A DNA stretch of 64,000 bases, taken from Pseudophaeobacter sp. EL27 (GTDB lineage Bacteria > Pseudomonadota > Alphaproteobacteria > Rhodobacterales > Rhodobacteraceae). A program made the translations under genes and the position numbers. Shown one piece after another: positions 24,557 through 33,992 of the stretch (position 1 is the stretch's first letter; every line of letters starts with the position of its first letter). Where the stretch lies: positions 388,072 through 452,071 of the forward strand of contig NZ_OMPQ01000009.1 of the NCBI RefSeq assembly GCF_900313025.1, given 5' to 3'. The notes below the pieces were generated by a model. The model was not told the origin of the DNA. It made no database searches and was given only the letters and a program-made list of their open reading frames with translations.

Positions 24557-25456
24557 ATGTTGAAATCGCTGATAACCCTGGCTGCACTGGCCTGCAGCAC
24601 TGCCGCCTTTGCCGACCCTGTCGAGATCCGGACCTATCGTGGGACAGAACAGGTTGAAGCCCTGCCTGAAAAGGTGGCCGTTTTTGATGTCGCCGCATTG
24701 GATACGCTTGCCGCCTTGGGGGTGAAACCCGCCGGTGTCATTGGTAATCTCTATGTTGATTACTTGGGCGAGGTGGCACAGGGGGCCGAGGTCGTGGGGG
24801 CCTTGTTTGAACCCGATTTTGAAAGCATCAATGCGCTGGCGCCAGACCTGATCCTCGCTGGGGGCCGTTCTTCTACCCAGACAGAGGCGCTGGCGGAGTT
24901 TGCCCCAACCCTGGATATGACCATCTATGGCGATGACCTGATGGGCGTGGCGCTGCAACGGCTCGAAGACTATGGCCGCCTGTTTGACAAAGAGGCCGAA
25001 GCGACAGCCCTGCTGGACAGTTTTCAGGCCAAACTGGATCAGACCAAATCCCTGGCGCGCGGCAAAGGCACTGCGCTGATCGTGATGACAAACGGTCCCA
25101 AAATCTCTGCCTTTGGCGCCAATGGACGCTTTGGCTGGCTACATACCACGCTCGAGGTGCCGCAGGCTGCTGCCGATCTGGGGTTGAATGCACACGGCGA
25201 GGCGGTCTCGGCTGAGTTCATCCGCGACGCCAATCCAGACTACCTGTTTGTCGTCGACCGCCTGTCGGCCATTGGCCAGGGCGGCGAGGATGCAAAAGCC
25301 ACGTTGGACAATGATCTGGTACAGCAAACCACGGCCTGGCAGAAAGGCCAGGTGGTCTATCTGGATGCAGCCAGTCTCTATATTGCAGGCGGTGGAATAC
25401 AGTCGATGAACCGGGTGCTGGACCAGCTGATCGCAACCTTTGAGGCGAATGGCTAA
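24557..25456 (+). CDS. Iron-siderophore ABC transporter substrate-binding protein
   Basis: A 299-residue periplasmic binding protein of the helical-backbone (FatB/FhuD-type) class. The start is ATG 24557 with GGAGAG four bases upstream. The signal peptide MLKSLITLAALACSTAAFAD is followed by KVAVFDVAALDTLAALGVKP, FEPDFESINALAPDLILAGG and VYLDAASLYIAGGGIQSMNR, which are typical of this class. First gene of a four-gene operon (binding protein, two permeases, ATPase) with 3-8 bp gaps or overlaps. It should deliver ferric siderophore from the outer-membrane receptors to the inner-membrane permeases. Confidence 0.88.
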   Translation: MLKSLITLAALACSTAAFADPVEIRTYRGTEQVEALPEKVAVFDVAALDTLAALGVKPAGVIGNLYVDYLGEVAQGAEVVGALFEPDFESINALAPDLILAGGRSSTQTEALAEFAPTLDMTIYGDDLMGVALQRLEDYGRLFDKEAEATALLDSFQAKLDQTKSLARGKGTALIVMTNGPKISAFGANGRFGWLHTTLEVPQAAADLGLNAHGEAVSAEFIRDANPDYLFVVDRLSAIGQGGEDAKATLDNDLVQQTTAWQKGQVVYLDAASLYIAGGGIQSMNRVLDQLIATFEANG

Positions 25457-25459
25457 CCC

Positions 25460-26416
25460 ATGCCGCGTCTCTGGCTACTGGTCTGCCTCTGCTTGATCCT
25501 GCTGCTATCCGTGCTGTCCGTCTTTGTCGGGGTGATTGACCTTACCCCGATGGCGCTGTTGCGGGATCCGGAGGCGCTGCAATTGCTGGCGGTCAGCCGT
25601 CTGCCGCGCACTGCGGCTGCGGTGCTGACGGGCTGCTCCATGGCGGTCAGCGGTCAGATCATGCAGATCCTGGTGCGCAATAAATTTGTCGAGCCAATCA
25701 GTGCTGGCACGGGGCAGGCGGCGGCGCTGGGTATCTTGCTGTCGGTGCTGCTGTTCCCGGCCGCGGGGGTGGCGGTCAAGATGGGTCTGGCGGCCATTAC
25801 CGCATTGCTGGGAACGCTTGGATTTCTGGCACTGGTGCAGCGCCTGCCTCCAACCGAGCCCCTTTTGGTGCCGCTGGTGGGGTTGGTCTATGGTGGAATC
25901 TTAGGTGCGGTGATGGTGTTCATCGCCTATCAGGCGGATCTGATCCAATACATCGATGTCTGGATGCTGGGCGAGTTCTCCGGCGTGATTAGGGGCCGTT
26001 ATGAGCTGTTGTGGCTGGCGGGGATTACCGCCTTTGTCAGCTATCTGATCGCCGATCAGTTTGCCATTTTGGGGCTGGGGCGCGACATGAGCCTGAGCCT
26101 CGGCCTAAACCATCGCCAAGCCATGGCCATGGGGCTGCTCTGTGTCTCGGTCCTGTCGGCGCTGACCGTGGTGACCGTGGGCATGTTGCCCTTTGTTGGG
26201 CTGATCATTCCAAATCTGATCAGCCGCCATTTGGGGGATAATCTGCGTGTCACCCTTCCGGTGACGGCACTGTTGGGCGGTGTTTTTGTGCTGGGCTGCG
26301 ATATTCTGGCCCGGGTGGTGCGCCATCCCTATGAGGTACCGGTGGGTACGATCTTTGGGGTGCTGGGGACCTTTGCCTTTTTGTGGCTGATCTATGCGAG
26401 GCCCCGCAATGCTTAG
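25460..26416 (+). CDS. FecCD-family siderophore permease 1
   Basis: A 318-residue inner-membrane permease with about nine to ten hydrophobic helices. Conserved FecCD motifs are SRLPRTAAAVLTGCSMAVSG, ISAGTGQAAALGIL, GLGRDMSLSLGLN (the coupling region for the ATPase) and MLPFVGLIIPNLISRHLG. It starts three bases after the binding-protein stop. It overlaps the second permease by eight bases, and the two subunits should form a heterodimeric channel. Confidence 0.88.
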   Translation: MPRLWLLVCLCLILLLSVLSVFVGVIDLTPMALLRDPEALQLLAVSRLPRTAAAVLTGCSMAVSGQIMQILVRNKFVEPISAGTGQAAALGILLSVLLFPAAGVAVKMGLAAITALLGTLGFLALVQRLPPTEPLLVPLVGLVYGGILGAVMVFIAYQADLIQYIDVWMLGEFSGVIRGRYELLWLAGITAFVSYLIADQFAILGLGRDMSLSLGLNHRQAMAMGLLCVSVLSALTVVTVGMLPFVGLIIPNLISRHLGDNLRVTLPVTALLGGVFVLGCDILARVVRHPYEVPVGTIFGVLGTFAFLWLIYARPRNA

Positions 26417-27353
26417 GCTTCGTTTCCTCTGGCTGATCCTGGCGCTTGTCGTGGTCTCAGCGCTGTTCCTGACCCTTGGGGCCAAGGGAAGCTGGAGCTT
26501 TACGCTTTGGTTTCGCGGCCAAAAACTGGCCAGCCTTTTGCTCATTGGCGGCGCGGTCTCAACCGCGACCATCCTGTTTCAGACCATCACCCATAACCGC
26601 ATTCTGACCCCCTCGATCATGGGGTTTGACGCGCTGTTCCTGTTGATCCTGACCCTGATGATCTTTGGGATGGGGGCAGGGGGCTATGCGCAGGTGCCCA
26701 AGGTGACGCTGTTCCTGATCAATCTAATCCTGCTGAGCCTGTCGTCGGTTGCGCTGTTTACGTTGCTGCTGCGCGACCAACGCAGGGATCTGATGCGCAT
26801 GGTGCTGACCGGCATCATTCTGGGCGTGCTGTTTCGCTCGTTGGTGCTGTTTATCCAGCGGTTGATTGATCCAAGCGAATTTGCGGTGCTGCAATCGGCC
26901 TCCTTTGCGCGCTTTAACAAGGCAGACCCTGATCTGTTGCTGGTGAGCGCCGCTCTTGTCTGTCTGACCTGGGGCGCTGTTTGGCGGATGCGGCATCGGC
27001 TTGATGTTCTGGCCCTGGGCGAGGTGCTGCCGGTTAGCCTGGGGGCGGATCCGCGACGGGGTCAGCTCGTGGTGTTGATGCTGATTTCAGTGCTGGTTTC
27101 GGTCTCGACCGCGCTGGTGGGGCCGGTGGCCTTTCTGGGACTTTTGGTCAGCAGCCTGACGTACCGGGTGATCCCCAGCTGGCACCATGGCCATATCCTG
27201 CCCGCCGCGATTCTGATTGGAGGCATCACATTGGTGGGCGGGCAATTGTTGCTGGAGCGCGTTTTGCACTTTGAAACCCCGCTTGCCGTTGTGGTGGAAT
27301 GCCTTGGTGGGTTGGTCTTTTTGATTTTGATCCTGCGAAAGGGCAGCACATGA
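26409..27353 (+). CDS. FecCD-family siderophore permease 2
   Basis: A 314-residue partner permease. ATG 26409 overlaps the end of permease 1, indicating coupling. FecCD motifs are KLASLLLIGGAVSTATILFQ, NRILTPSIMGFDALFLL, ALGEVLPVSLGAD and VGPVAFLGLLVSSLTYRV. Its stop overlaps the ATPase start (ATGA). It completes the transmembrane pair of the first iron importer. Confidence 0.87.
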   Translation: MLRLRFLWLILALVVVSALFLTLGAKGSWSFTLWFRGQKLASLLLIGGAVSTATILFQTITHNRILTPSIMGFDALFLLILTLMIFGMGAGGYAQVPKVTLFLINLILLSLSSVALFTLLLRDQRRDLMRMVLTGIILGVLFRSLVLFIQRLIDPSEFAVLQSASFARFNKADPDLLLVSAALVCLTWGAVWRMRHRLDVLALGEVLPVSLGADPRRGQLVVLMLISVLVSVSTALVGPVAFLGLLVSSLTYRVIPSWHHGHILPAAILIGGITLVGGQLLLERVLHFETPLAVVVECLGGLVFLILILRKGST

Positions 27354-28102
27354 TCCGCATCCGCAATGTCGGCCATAAGATTGCCGGGCAGACCATCCTG
27401 CAAGGAGTAGACCTAGATATCCCACAGGGGGGGCTGACGGCGCTTGTCGGGCCCAATGGCGCCGGGAAATCTACGCTTTTGTCGCTGCTTGCTCGCCTGC
27501 AGACCCTGCAATCCGGCCAGATCGAGATCAACGGTCAGGATCTTGGGCAGGTTAGCCATGGCGATCTGGCGCAGCTGCTGGCCATTCTGCCGCAGGTTCT
27601 GACCAGCACTCACCGTATCAGTGTCGAAGATCTGGTTGGCTTTGGCCGTTATCCCTATAGTCGGGGACGGTTGGGGCCTAAGGACCGTGAGATTATTGCA
27701 GAGGTTCTGCAAAGCTTTGAGCTGCAAGAGATCAGGCACCGGTTTCTGGATACCCTGTCGGGCGGGCAGCGCCAACGTGCCTATACCGCCATGGCCTGGG
27801 CGCAGGACACCGAATACCTGCTGTTGGATGAGCCGCTGAACAATCTGGACATCGCCGCCTCGCGCAGCCTGATGTCGCGGCTCAAAACCCTGGCAGCACA
27901 GCTGGGGCGCACAATTGTCATTGTCCTGCATGACATCAACTACGCGGCAGGCTATGCGGATCATATCGTCGCCATGAAGGCCGGGCATGTCGTCACGGCC
28001 GGGCCGCCTCGGGAGGTGGTTAGTGAAACCTTTTTGCATTCGATCTTTGACACGGATGCCAAGGTGATCGTGTCCAATGACAGGCCACTGGTGATCGTTT
28101 GA
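27350..28102 (+). CDS. Siderophore ABC transporter ATP-binding protein
   Basis: A 250-residue cytoplasmic ATPase. ATG 27350 overlaps the permease stop; the longer frame from 27299 is inside the permease. Walker A is GPNGAGKST, the Q-loop region ILPQVLTSTHRISVEDLVGF, the signature LSGGQRQR, Walker B YLLLDEPLNNLD, and the switch His is in VLHDINYAAGYADH. The organisation is that of FecE/FepC-type importers. Last gene of the operon; 155 bp separate it from the next receptor. Confidence 0.9.
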   Translation: MIRIRNVGHKIAGQTILQGVDLDIPQGGLTALVGPNGAGKSTLLSLLARLQTLQSGQIEINGQDLGQVSHGDLAQLLAILPQVLTSTHRISVEDLVGFGRYPYSRGRLGPKDREIIAEVLQSFELQEIRHRFLDTLSGGQRQRAYTAMAWAQDTEYLLLDEPLNNLDIAASRSLMSRLKTLAAQLGRTIVIVLHDINYAAGYADHIVAMKAGHVVTAGPPREVVSETFLHSIFDTDAKVIVSNDRPLVIV

Positions 28103-28257
28103 CCCGCGCAGCTGCGACAACTAGCCCCTGATTGAAAAGTTGCCCCTGACAGGTCTTGAAGACTCATAAACCAGCCCTTAACAGCTTGTGCCAGCCACCC
28201 CCTGCTTCGAATGCATGCCGGGACCCAGCCATTGATCCCATCCTTTAGGAGGCGAAA

Positions 28258-30216
28258 ATGGCCACTAAAAAACTCTCCCTATTTCTGCTGATGAGTACTG
28301 CCCTGGTGCCCGGAATGGTCACGGCTGAAGAGATTCTGCTGGACCCCATCAATGTCAGCGGTGAAGTTGAAAACGAGCACGGCACTGTAGTGCTCTCCGG
28401 CGAAACACTTGAGGATCTTGCCCCTCGCGAGATGTCAGATCTGTTTGCCGGTGAAGCCTCGGTGATGAGCTCGGTCATTCCCACCGGTAACAAGACCTTT
28501 GTCAACGGGCTGTCCAGCTCGATGATGAATGTCACCGTTGATGGCACCCTGCAAGGCGATGGTGTGTTCCACCATGCCACCACCGGCATGTATGATCCGG
28601 CCCTGTTCAAAGCTGCCACCATCAAACCCGGTGTTGTTGCCGCCGATGATGGGCCTCGGGCCAATGCGGGCTCGATCTCTTACGAGACCAAGGATGCGGC
28701 GGATCTGCTGCAGGAGGGCGACAATTTCGGCGGGGTGGCCAGCCTGTCCTATGACAGCAACAGTTCCACTTTCCGTCGCGACCTCACTCTGTTTGGTCGC
28801 CAGGGCGCCTTTGAATATATTCTTTATGGATCTAAGGCGACAGGCGATGATTATGAGGACGGCGCGGGCACGACCTATCGCGGGTCCGCCGCAGATCTGA
28901 CCTCTTTCTTGGGGAAGATCGCCTACCAGTGGGAGAATGGTTACCGGCTGGAGTTCTCTGGATCTGGAAGCCAGGACACTGGCTGGCGGCAGGCGCGGCC
29001 AAACTTTGGCGACCTCACCGCGGTGGTGTTTCCGCTGTTTGACACAGAGGTCGAACAGAGCAACTACAGCCTGACGCTCAAGAATGAAAACGCCACTGGC
29101 GGGTTCTCCCCTGAATTCCACCTCGGCTTTTCCTCCAGCTTGCTCGATCAGGGTGACCCGGTCGACCCGAGCTACACCCGGCCTTTGTGGGGCGGCGAGG
29201 TTGAAACCTGGAACGGTAAGATCCAGAATGAATTCCTGTTTGGCAATCACAGCCTAACCGCTGGGATCGACTTTTTTGAACAGACAGGCACTGGTGGGGC
29301 GGTTCAGGGCCGCTACACTGATCCGGCATTGATCGGGGGTTCCTTTGGTCCCTACACCGAGAAAACCAGCAATATTGGCATCTTTGCCCAGATGCGGTCT
29401 GACCTTTCCGATGCCTTTTCCCTGTCCTATGGCCTGCGGGCGGATCATCAGGACTTCACCGGCTGGGACGGGACCAAGCTTTCGGATGACGGCTTCTCCT
29501 ACAATATCTCAGGCAGCTATGCGCTGAGCGAAGCAGTGACGCTTGAGGCTGCCTATTCGCAGGTCTGGGGCGGCTATGAGCTTGGCGAAACCGCGATCAT
29601 CAACTACTCCTACCCCTGGGTGAATTACGCAGGCATGCAGGCGCAAGAGACCGAAAATATGCGTATTGGCCTGCAGGTGAATACTGGAAACTGGGATGCG
29701 AGCTTTGCTCTGTTCCGCACCGATGCCGAGAATATCCGCACACGCAACAGCGCCGATCAGGCGACTTCGAGCAATATCGTCACCGAAGGTGTTGATGCCT
29801 CGCTTGGCTATAACTTTGCATCAGGCTATCTGCGCGGCACCTATACCTATGCCGACGTGACCGAGGATGGCCAGATCTCCAACACCACCAACTATTATGC
29901 AGCCCAGCCCATGGGGCATATCCTGGCCATCCAGGGGGCCTTTGACGTGGCAACCGATTGGAGAGTCGGCGGCACCGCCGAGGCGGCCCTGTCGCTGGAT
30001 CTCGCCAATACCACACTGCCGGGCTATGAGGTGGTCAATTTGTTTGCCGAGTATAAACTCGTTCGTTTTCAGGGGTTTACGGTGCGTGCCGAGATCAACA
30101 ATCTGTTCGACAGCTACTATATCTCGCGGGCGACACAGGGCAGCGACAATAGTCGGGTGCTGGCCTATGGCGAACCTGGGCGCTCGCTTGCGGTCACGGC
30201 CCGGCTGGCATTCTAG
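28258..30216 (+). CDS. TonB-dependent outer-membrane receptor (siderophore/iron type)
   Basis: A 652-residue receptor with AGGAGG six bases before its ATG. The signal peptide ends near MVTAEE, followed by a TonB-box-like EILLDPINVSG. The plug has MSDLFAGEASVMSSVIPTGN and KTFVNGLSSSMMNVTVDG; the barrel ends in NNLFDSYYISRATQGSDN and a final Phe (TARLAF). It is paralogous to the receptor at 21547 with the same unusual plug opening, so the two form one subfamily. A strong terminator follows at 30243. The adjacent Fes-like esterase suggests a catecholate tri-ester ligand (inference). Confidence 0.87.
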   Translation: MATKKLSLFLLMSTALVPGMVTAEEILLDPINVSGEVENEHGTVVLSGETLEDLAPREMSDLFAGEASVMSSVIPTGNKTFVNGLSSSMMNVTVDGTLQGDGVFHHATTGMYDPALFKAATIKPGVVAADDGPRANAGSISYETKDAADLLQEGDNFGGVASLSYDSNSSTFRRDLTLFGRQGAFEYILYGSKATGDDYEDGAGTTYRGSAADLTSFLGKIAYQWENGYRLEFSGSGSQDTGWRQARPNFGDLTAVVFPLFDTEVEQSNYSLTLKNENATGGFSPEFHLGFSSSLLDQGDPVDPSYTRPLWGGEVETWNGKIQNEFLFGNHSLTAGIDFFEQTGTGGAVQGRYTDPALIGGSFGPYTEKTSNIGIFAQMRSDLSDAFSLSYGLRADHQDFTGWDGTKLSDDGFSYNISGSYALSEAVTLEAAYSQVWGGYELGETAIINYSYPWVNYAGMQAQETENMRIGLQVNTGNWDASFALFRTDAENIRTRNSADQATSSNIVTEGVDASLGYNFASGYLRGTYTYADVTEDGQISNTTNYYAAQPMGHILAIQGAFDVATDWRVGGTAEAALSLDLANTTLPGYEVVNLFAEYKLVRFQGFTVRAEINNLFDSYYISRATQGSDNSRVLAYGEPGRSLAVTARLAF

Positions 30217-30242
30217 GCCACAGGCGTGACATGACAATCAAC

Positions 30243-30274
30243 GGCCCCGGATGTTCCGGGGCCGCTTTTTCTTT
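30243..30274 (+). terminator. Rho-independent terminator after the second receptor
   Basis: Stem GGCCCCGGA / TCCGGGGCC with a three-base TGT loop, followed by GCTTTTTCTTT. Confidence 0.85.
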
Positions 30275-30329
30275 GGCAAGTCTTACTTAGCTGGCCTCCT
30301 GCGTTCCTTTTCAGAGATTCCGTACCGCG

Positions 30330-31550
30330 ATGGAAAACGTACGTCCTGCATGGATCTGGCCCGAGGCAGAGCCGCTTCCAAGTGCCTGGCTCAGAGGCCA
30401 TGTCTCACAGAAGAAAGATCGGCAGAGCGGGGTGTTATTCTGGCAGGACATATCGCAGTTGTCCTGCCCGGTTATGGAAGAACAAGAGCCGGATCCGCAG
30501 GGGCGGCTTTGTCTGACCTTTTTGTGGCGAGGCGATGACCAAAGCCACCCCTGGCTGATCGGCGGGCCAAGCGCTGATCATCTGCCGCTTTGGCAGATCG
30601 AACGCAGTAACATTTGGTTTCGTACGATCTGGGTGCCCCGGGATCTGGCGCTGGCTTATCGTTTTGCGCAGATCCCGCCGTCTCAGACCAAAACGCAGGA
30701 TGCGTTTCGCGCCGCTGTTCGCCGAAGCCTGAGGCCCGACCCCTTGAACCCCGATACCCTGTCCGGCGCTTGGCAGGGACATCAGGAGGCCTTTAGCACC
30801 ATCGACTTACAGCGCGAGCGGGGGGCACATCCTGCAATGCAGCCACTGGTGAACGATCTGGGGCACAGCCATCACTTTGCTTTTCATAGTCGCCTTTTGA
30901 ACGTCCCCCGTGACATCTACATCCAGGCGCCGCCACCCAGTTTGACACGTCCTGACCCGCAGCGGTTGTTGGTCCTGCTGGACGGGGAGAGATGTGAACA
31001 GGTCTTGCAGCTGCCAGAAGTACTGGCAGCTGCACAGATTTCTGGTCAAATCCCTGCCACAAGTGTGGTCTATGTTGGGGCAGGCCACGGAGCAAACCGG
31101 GCGCAGGAGCTGGGGGGCAATCCTGCCTTTGCCCGCGCGCTCTCCTGTGAACTGCTGCCGCGGGTCGAACAGGTTCTGAGTCGCAGATTTGCTCCTGTGC
31201 AAACGCAGATCGCTGGGGCCAGTCTGGGCGGTCTGGCGGCGCTACATACGGCTTTGCTTTTTCCAGAGAGGTTTCAGCAGGTGATCGCGCTGTCGGGGTC
31301 TTTCTGGTGGCCGGGCTTTGCAGAGTTGATGGCTGCTATCGATCTGCGGCTCCTGCGCACCCGGTTTTCTGTTGGCTGTTATGAGCGTAGCGGTCTGTTT
31401 GGGCGCCCCGACTTGGTTGCGGCGTCCGAACAGGTTGCAAAACACCTGCAAAAAAGGGGCGCGGAGGCTGCGGTTTCTATCCGCAGTGGCGGTCATGACC
31501 CGGCCCTGTGGCGGCAGTCCCTATTGCAGGATCTTATGAGCCTATCGTGA
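30330..31550 (+). CDS. fes: Enterochelin esterase (Fes)-like hydrolase
   Basis: A 406-residue cytoplasmic serine hydrolase, the length of Fes. It should cleave the ester backbone of a tri-catecholate siderophore after import to free iron. The N-terminal all-beta domain contains LCLTFLWRGDDQSHPW and WFRTIWVPRDLALAYRF, typical of the enterochelin-esterase N-domain. The C-terminal alpha/beta-hydrolase (D-family, esterase-like) has nucleophile elbow GASLGG, SGSFWW and the catalytic His in GGHDPALWR. It sits between two receptors. No siderophore biosynthesis genes are in the window, so it may act on siderophores made by other organisms (inference). Confidence 0.83.
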   Translation: MENVRPAWIWPEAEPLPSAWLRGHVSQKKDRQSGVLFWQDISQLSCPVMEEQEPDPQGRLCLTFLWRGDDQSHPWLIGGPSADHLPLWQIERSNIWFRTIWVPRDLALAYRFAQIPPSQTKTQDAFRAAVRRSLRPDPLNPDTLSGAWQGHQEAFSTIDLQRERGAHPAMQPLVNDLGHSHHFAFHSRLLNVPRDIYIQAPPPSLTRPDPQRLLVLLDGERCEQVLQLPEVLAAAQISGQIPATSVVYVGAGHGANRAQELGGNPAFARALSCELLPRVEQVLSRRFAPVQTQIAGASLGGLAALHTALLFPERFQQVIALSGSFWWPGFAELMAAIDLRLLRTRFSVGCYERSGLFGRPDLVAASEQVAKHLQKRGAEAAVSIRSGGHDPALWRQSLLQDLMSLS

Positions 31551-31756
31551 TTGTTCCCTGGGGGAGTTTCAGGGGTAATCTCAGGAAAACTTGCCGTCGC
31601 AGTTGCCGGTAAGCCGCGATGAAATATGACAAATCAGCAACAGAACAGCGCGCCGCCCTCGTCACTCTTGACCTCCCCCACCGGAGTTCTTAGCGCAGCA
31701 ATACCCAGCTCTCCGTCAGGCAAAAACAATAACCGCAGCATAGGCGGAGATGGGAT

Positions 31757-33856
31757 ATGCTTTTACACCGAACGACCGTTTCGATTTGGGCTTTGATGGC
31801 GGGAACGCCTCTTATGGCCCAGGTTGTTGACCTTCAAGAAATCAATGTCTCGGGCGAGACCGAGGAAGCCTATTTTGGCAAGAGCGTCGCACTCGACACC
31901 GGAACAGTGTCCAAGACTGGCGATAGCATTCTGGAAACGCCTCGCTCCATCAGCGTGATCACCGCACAGCAGATGGCTGAGCGTGGGGCGCAAAGCGTGG
32001 ACCAGGTTCTGCAGTACTCGGCCGGGATTGTTGGTGGCCAGTGGGGCCAGGATGCCCGCTCGGATTGGTCTCTGATCCGTGGCTTTTCCCCCTCGACGCT
32101 GCACGACGGGCTGCCCTCGCGCTATGGGTTTTACAACGATACCCGACCCGAGACCTTTATGCTGAACAGTGTTGAGGTTCTCAAAGGTCCGGCCTCTGGG
32201 CTTTATGGCAGCGGTTCTGTTGGCGGGGTGGTCAATACCACCTCAAAAACAGCGGCGCAGGATGCCGATAACATGGTGCAGGTTCAGGCGGGCTCCAATG
32301 ATCGCATGCAAATCGCCGGGGATGTCAGCGGCGATCTGAACGCGGCAGGCACGTTGCGCTATCGCCTTGTTGGATTGCTGCGGGACTCCAAGGATTCAGT
32401 TGATTTCTCCCAGGATGATGCCATTGCCCTGGCGCCTTCGATCACCTGGCGGCCCAGTGAAGATACCGAGCTGACCGTGCTGGCCAACTATCAGAAGAAC
32501 GATGGCAGCCCACTGATCCAGTTTGGCTCGATCTATGGGACATTACTGCCGGCAACCGGCTTTGGCACCGGGACATATCTGGACAGTGATACCTTTATCG
32601 GTGAGCCGGGTTTTGACACCTATAACACCGAGCAGCGCGCGATCACCGCGATGTTCAAGCACCGCTTCAATGCGACCTGGAGCATGAATGCCAGTGCGCG
32701 CTATCTGGAGGGTGAGTCCCTGTACCAGCACGCCTGGTGGGCTTTTGATAACTTTGGGACCGGGCGCTACAATCCGGATGGCACCATCAACCGGACGTTT
32801 TACCGGGCTGAAAATGAGCTGAAGACCTGGGGCCTGGACAGCTACGCCACAGCTGAATATGGCCTGGGTGGCTTTGATATGCGGACCATCATCGGGGCCA
32901 GCTATACCCAGGGCTACTATGACAGCGATACCGGCTATGGGGCCCAGGTCGCGCCGATTGATCCGTTCAACCCAACCTATGGCGGGTTCAACCCAATCAC
33001 GGTGACCGATACGGCAGGCAATACAATCACTGAATGGGGCGTCTACGTGCAGCAGCGCGCAGTTTTTCAGGATCGGCTCTTTGTGGATCTAGGCCTGCGA
33101 TATGGCGATATTGAAACCGGCACCAGCAATGGCAGCTTTGGCGCCACAACGGTGGCCGCACAGGACAGCGCCTGGACCGGAAACGCAGCGGTGCTCTATC
33201 GCTTTGACAGTGGTTTGGCCCCTTACCTCAGCTATGCCCAAAGTTTCCGCCAAGATGCCATTGGCGCCGATGTCAATGGAACCCCATTTGAGCCAACCGA
33301 GGGAGAGCAGTTCGAGCTGGGTCTGAAGTATCAACCCGTTGGCACAGATACACTGCTGACGGTTGCGGCCTTTGATCTGACCAAATCCAATCTGACAGTT
33401 GCAGATGCCGCCAATCCCGGCTTTCAGGTGCAAACCGGAGAGGCCCGGGCCAAGGGCTTTGAGCTTGAGGCCTTCCACCGCTTTGGCGATGTCTCGGTCA
33501 ATTTTGCCTATACCTATCTCGATACCGAGGATGCCGAGGGGGATTACATCGCCCAGGTCCCAAAAAATGCGGCCTCGTTTTGGGTGAATTACGAACCGCT
33601 TGATGGGGCCATGGCTGGTTGGAAGCTGGGCGCTGGCATGCGTTACAACGGCGAAGCCTGGGGCGGTGCCAGCACCTATTTGACGCCATCCTATACGCTT
33701 TATGATGCGGCGGTGTCCTATGGCCGGGACAACTGGCTGGTAGCGCTGAACGTGCGTAACCTCACAGATGAACGCTACATCAGTACCTGCCAGTCCGGTG
33801 CCTGCTACTTTGGCGAAGGCAGAAATGTTGCCCTGACTCTGACCTCCAAGTTCTAA
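31757..33856 (+). CDS. TonB-dependent siderophore receptor (FhuA/FepA-like class)
   Basis: A 699-residue receptor with GGAG seven bases before its ATG. The signal peptide ends PLMAQ. The plug shows the siderophore-receptor motifs DSILETPRSISVITAQQMAE, VLQYSAGIVGG, LIRGFSPSTLHDGLP, VEVLKGPASGLYGSGSVGGV and VNTTSKTA. The barrel closes with NVRNLTDERYISTCQSG, CYFGEGRN and the final LTSKF. This is the classical TIGR01783-type receptor and differs in sequence from the other two. It probably takes a hydroxamate or mixed siderophore, but specificity cannot be read off. Confidence 0.9.
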   Translation: MLLHRTTVSIWALMAGTPLMAQVVDLQEINVSGETEEAYFGKSVALDTGTVSKTGDSILETPRSISVITAQQMAERGAQSVDQVLQYSAGIVGGQWGQDARSDWSLIRGFSPSTLHDGLPSRYGFYNDTRPETFMLNSVEVLKGPASGLYGSGSVGGVVNTTSKTAAQDADNMVQVQAGSNDRMQIAGDVSGDLNAAGTLRYRLVGLLRDSKDSVDFSQDDAIALAPSITWRPSEDTELTVLANYQKNDGSPLIQFGSIYGTLLPATGFGTGTYLDSDTFIGEPGFDTYNTEQRAITAMFKHRFNATWSMNASARYLEGESLYQHAWWAFDNFGTGRYNPDGTINRTFYRAENELKTWGLDSYATAEYGLGGFDMRTIIGASYTQGYYDSDTGYGAQVAPIDPFNPTYGGFNPITVTDTAGNTITEWGVYVQQRAVFQDRLFVDLGLRYGDIETGTSNGSFGATTVAAQDSAWTGNAAVLYRFDSGLAPYLSYAQSFRQDAIGADVNGTPFEPTEGEQFELGLKYQPVGTDTLLTVAAFDLTKSNLTVADAANPGFQVQTGEARAKGFELEAFHRFGDVSVNFAYTYLDTEDAEGDYIAQVPKNAASFWVNYEPLDGAMAGWKLGAGMRYNGEAWGGASTYLTPSYTLYDAAVSYGRDNWLVALNVRNLTDERYISTCQSGACYFGEGRNVALTLTSKF

Positions 33857-33920
33857 GCGTGGCGTGCGTGCGAATGGGCTGGCCGCCGGTTCATACGCAC
33901 CTCCTGCCTTAATAAACGAA

Positions 33921-33953
33921 GGCCCCGCGCTATCTCGCACGGGGCCTTTTTCT
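33921..33953. terminator. Bidirectional terminator between convergent receptor and TonB genes
   Basis: Stem GGCCCCG / CGGGGCC (33921-33927 and 33940-33946), followed by TTTTTCTTTC on the plus strand and preceded by GAA on the other. It serves the receptor gene, and probably the nine-gene minus-strand operon as well. Confidence 0.8.
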
Positions 33954-33992
33954 TTCTGTAATTTCGCCAGGGTGAACGTCGGGTTGGGCTCG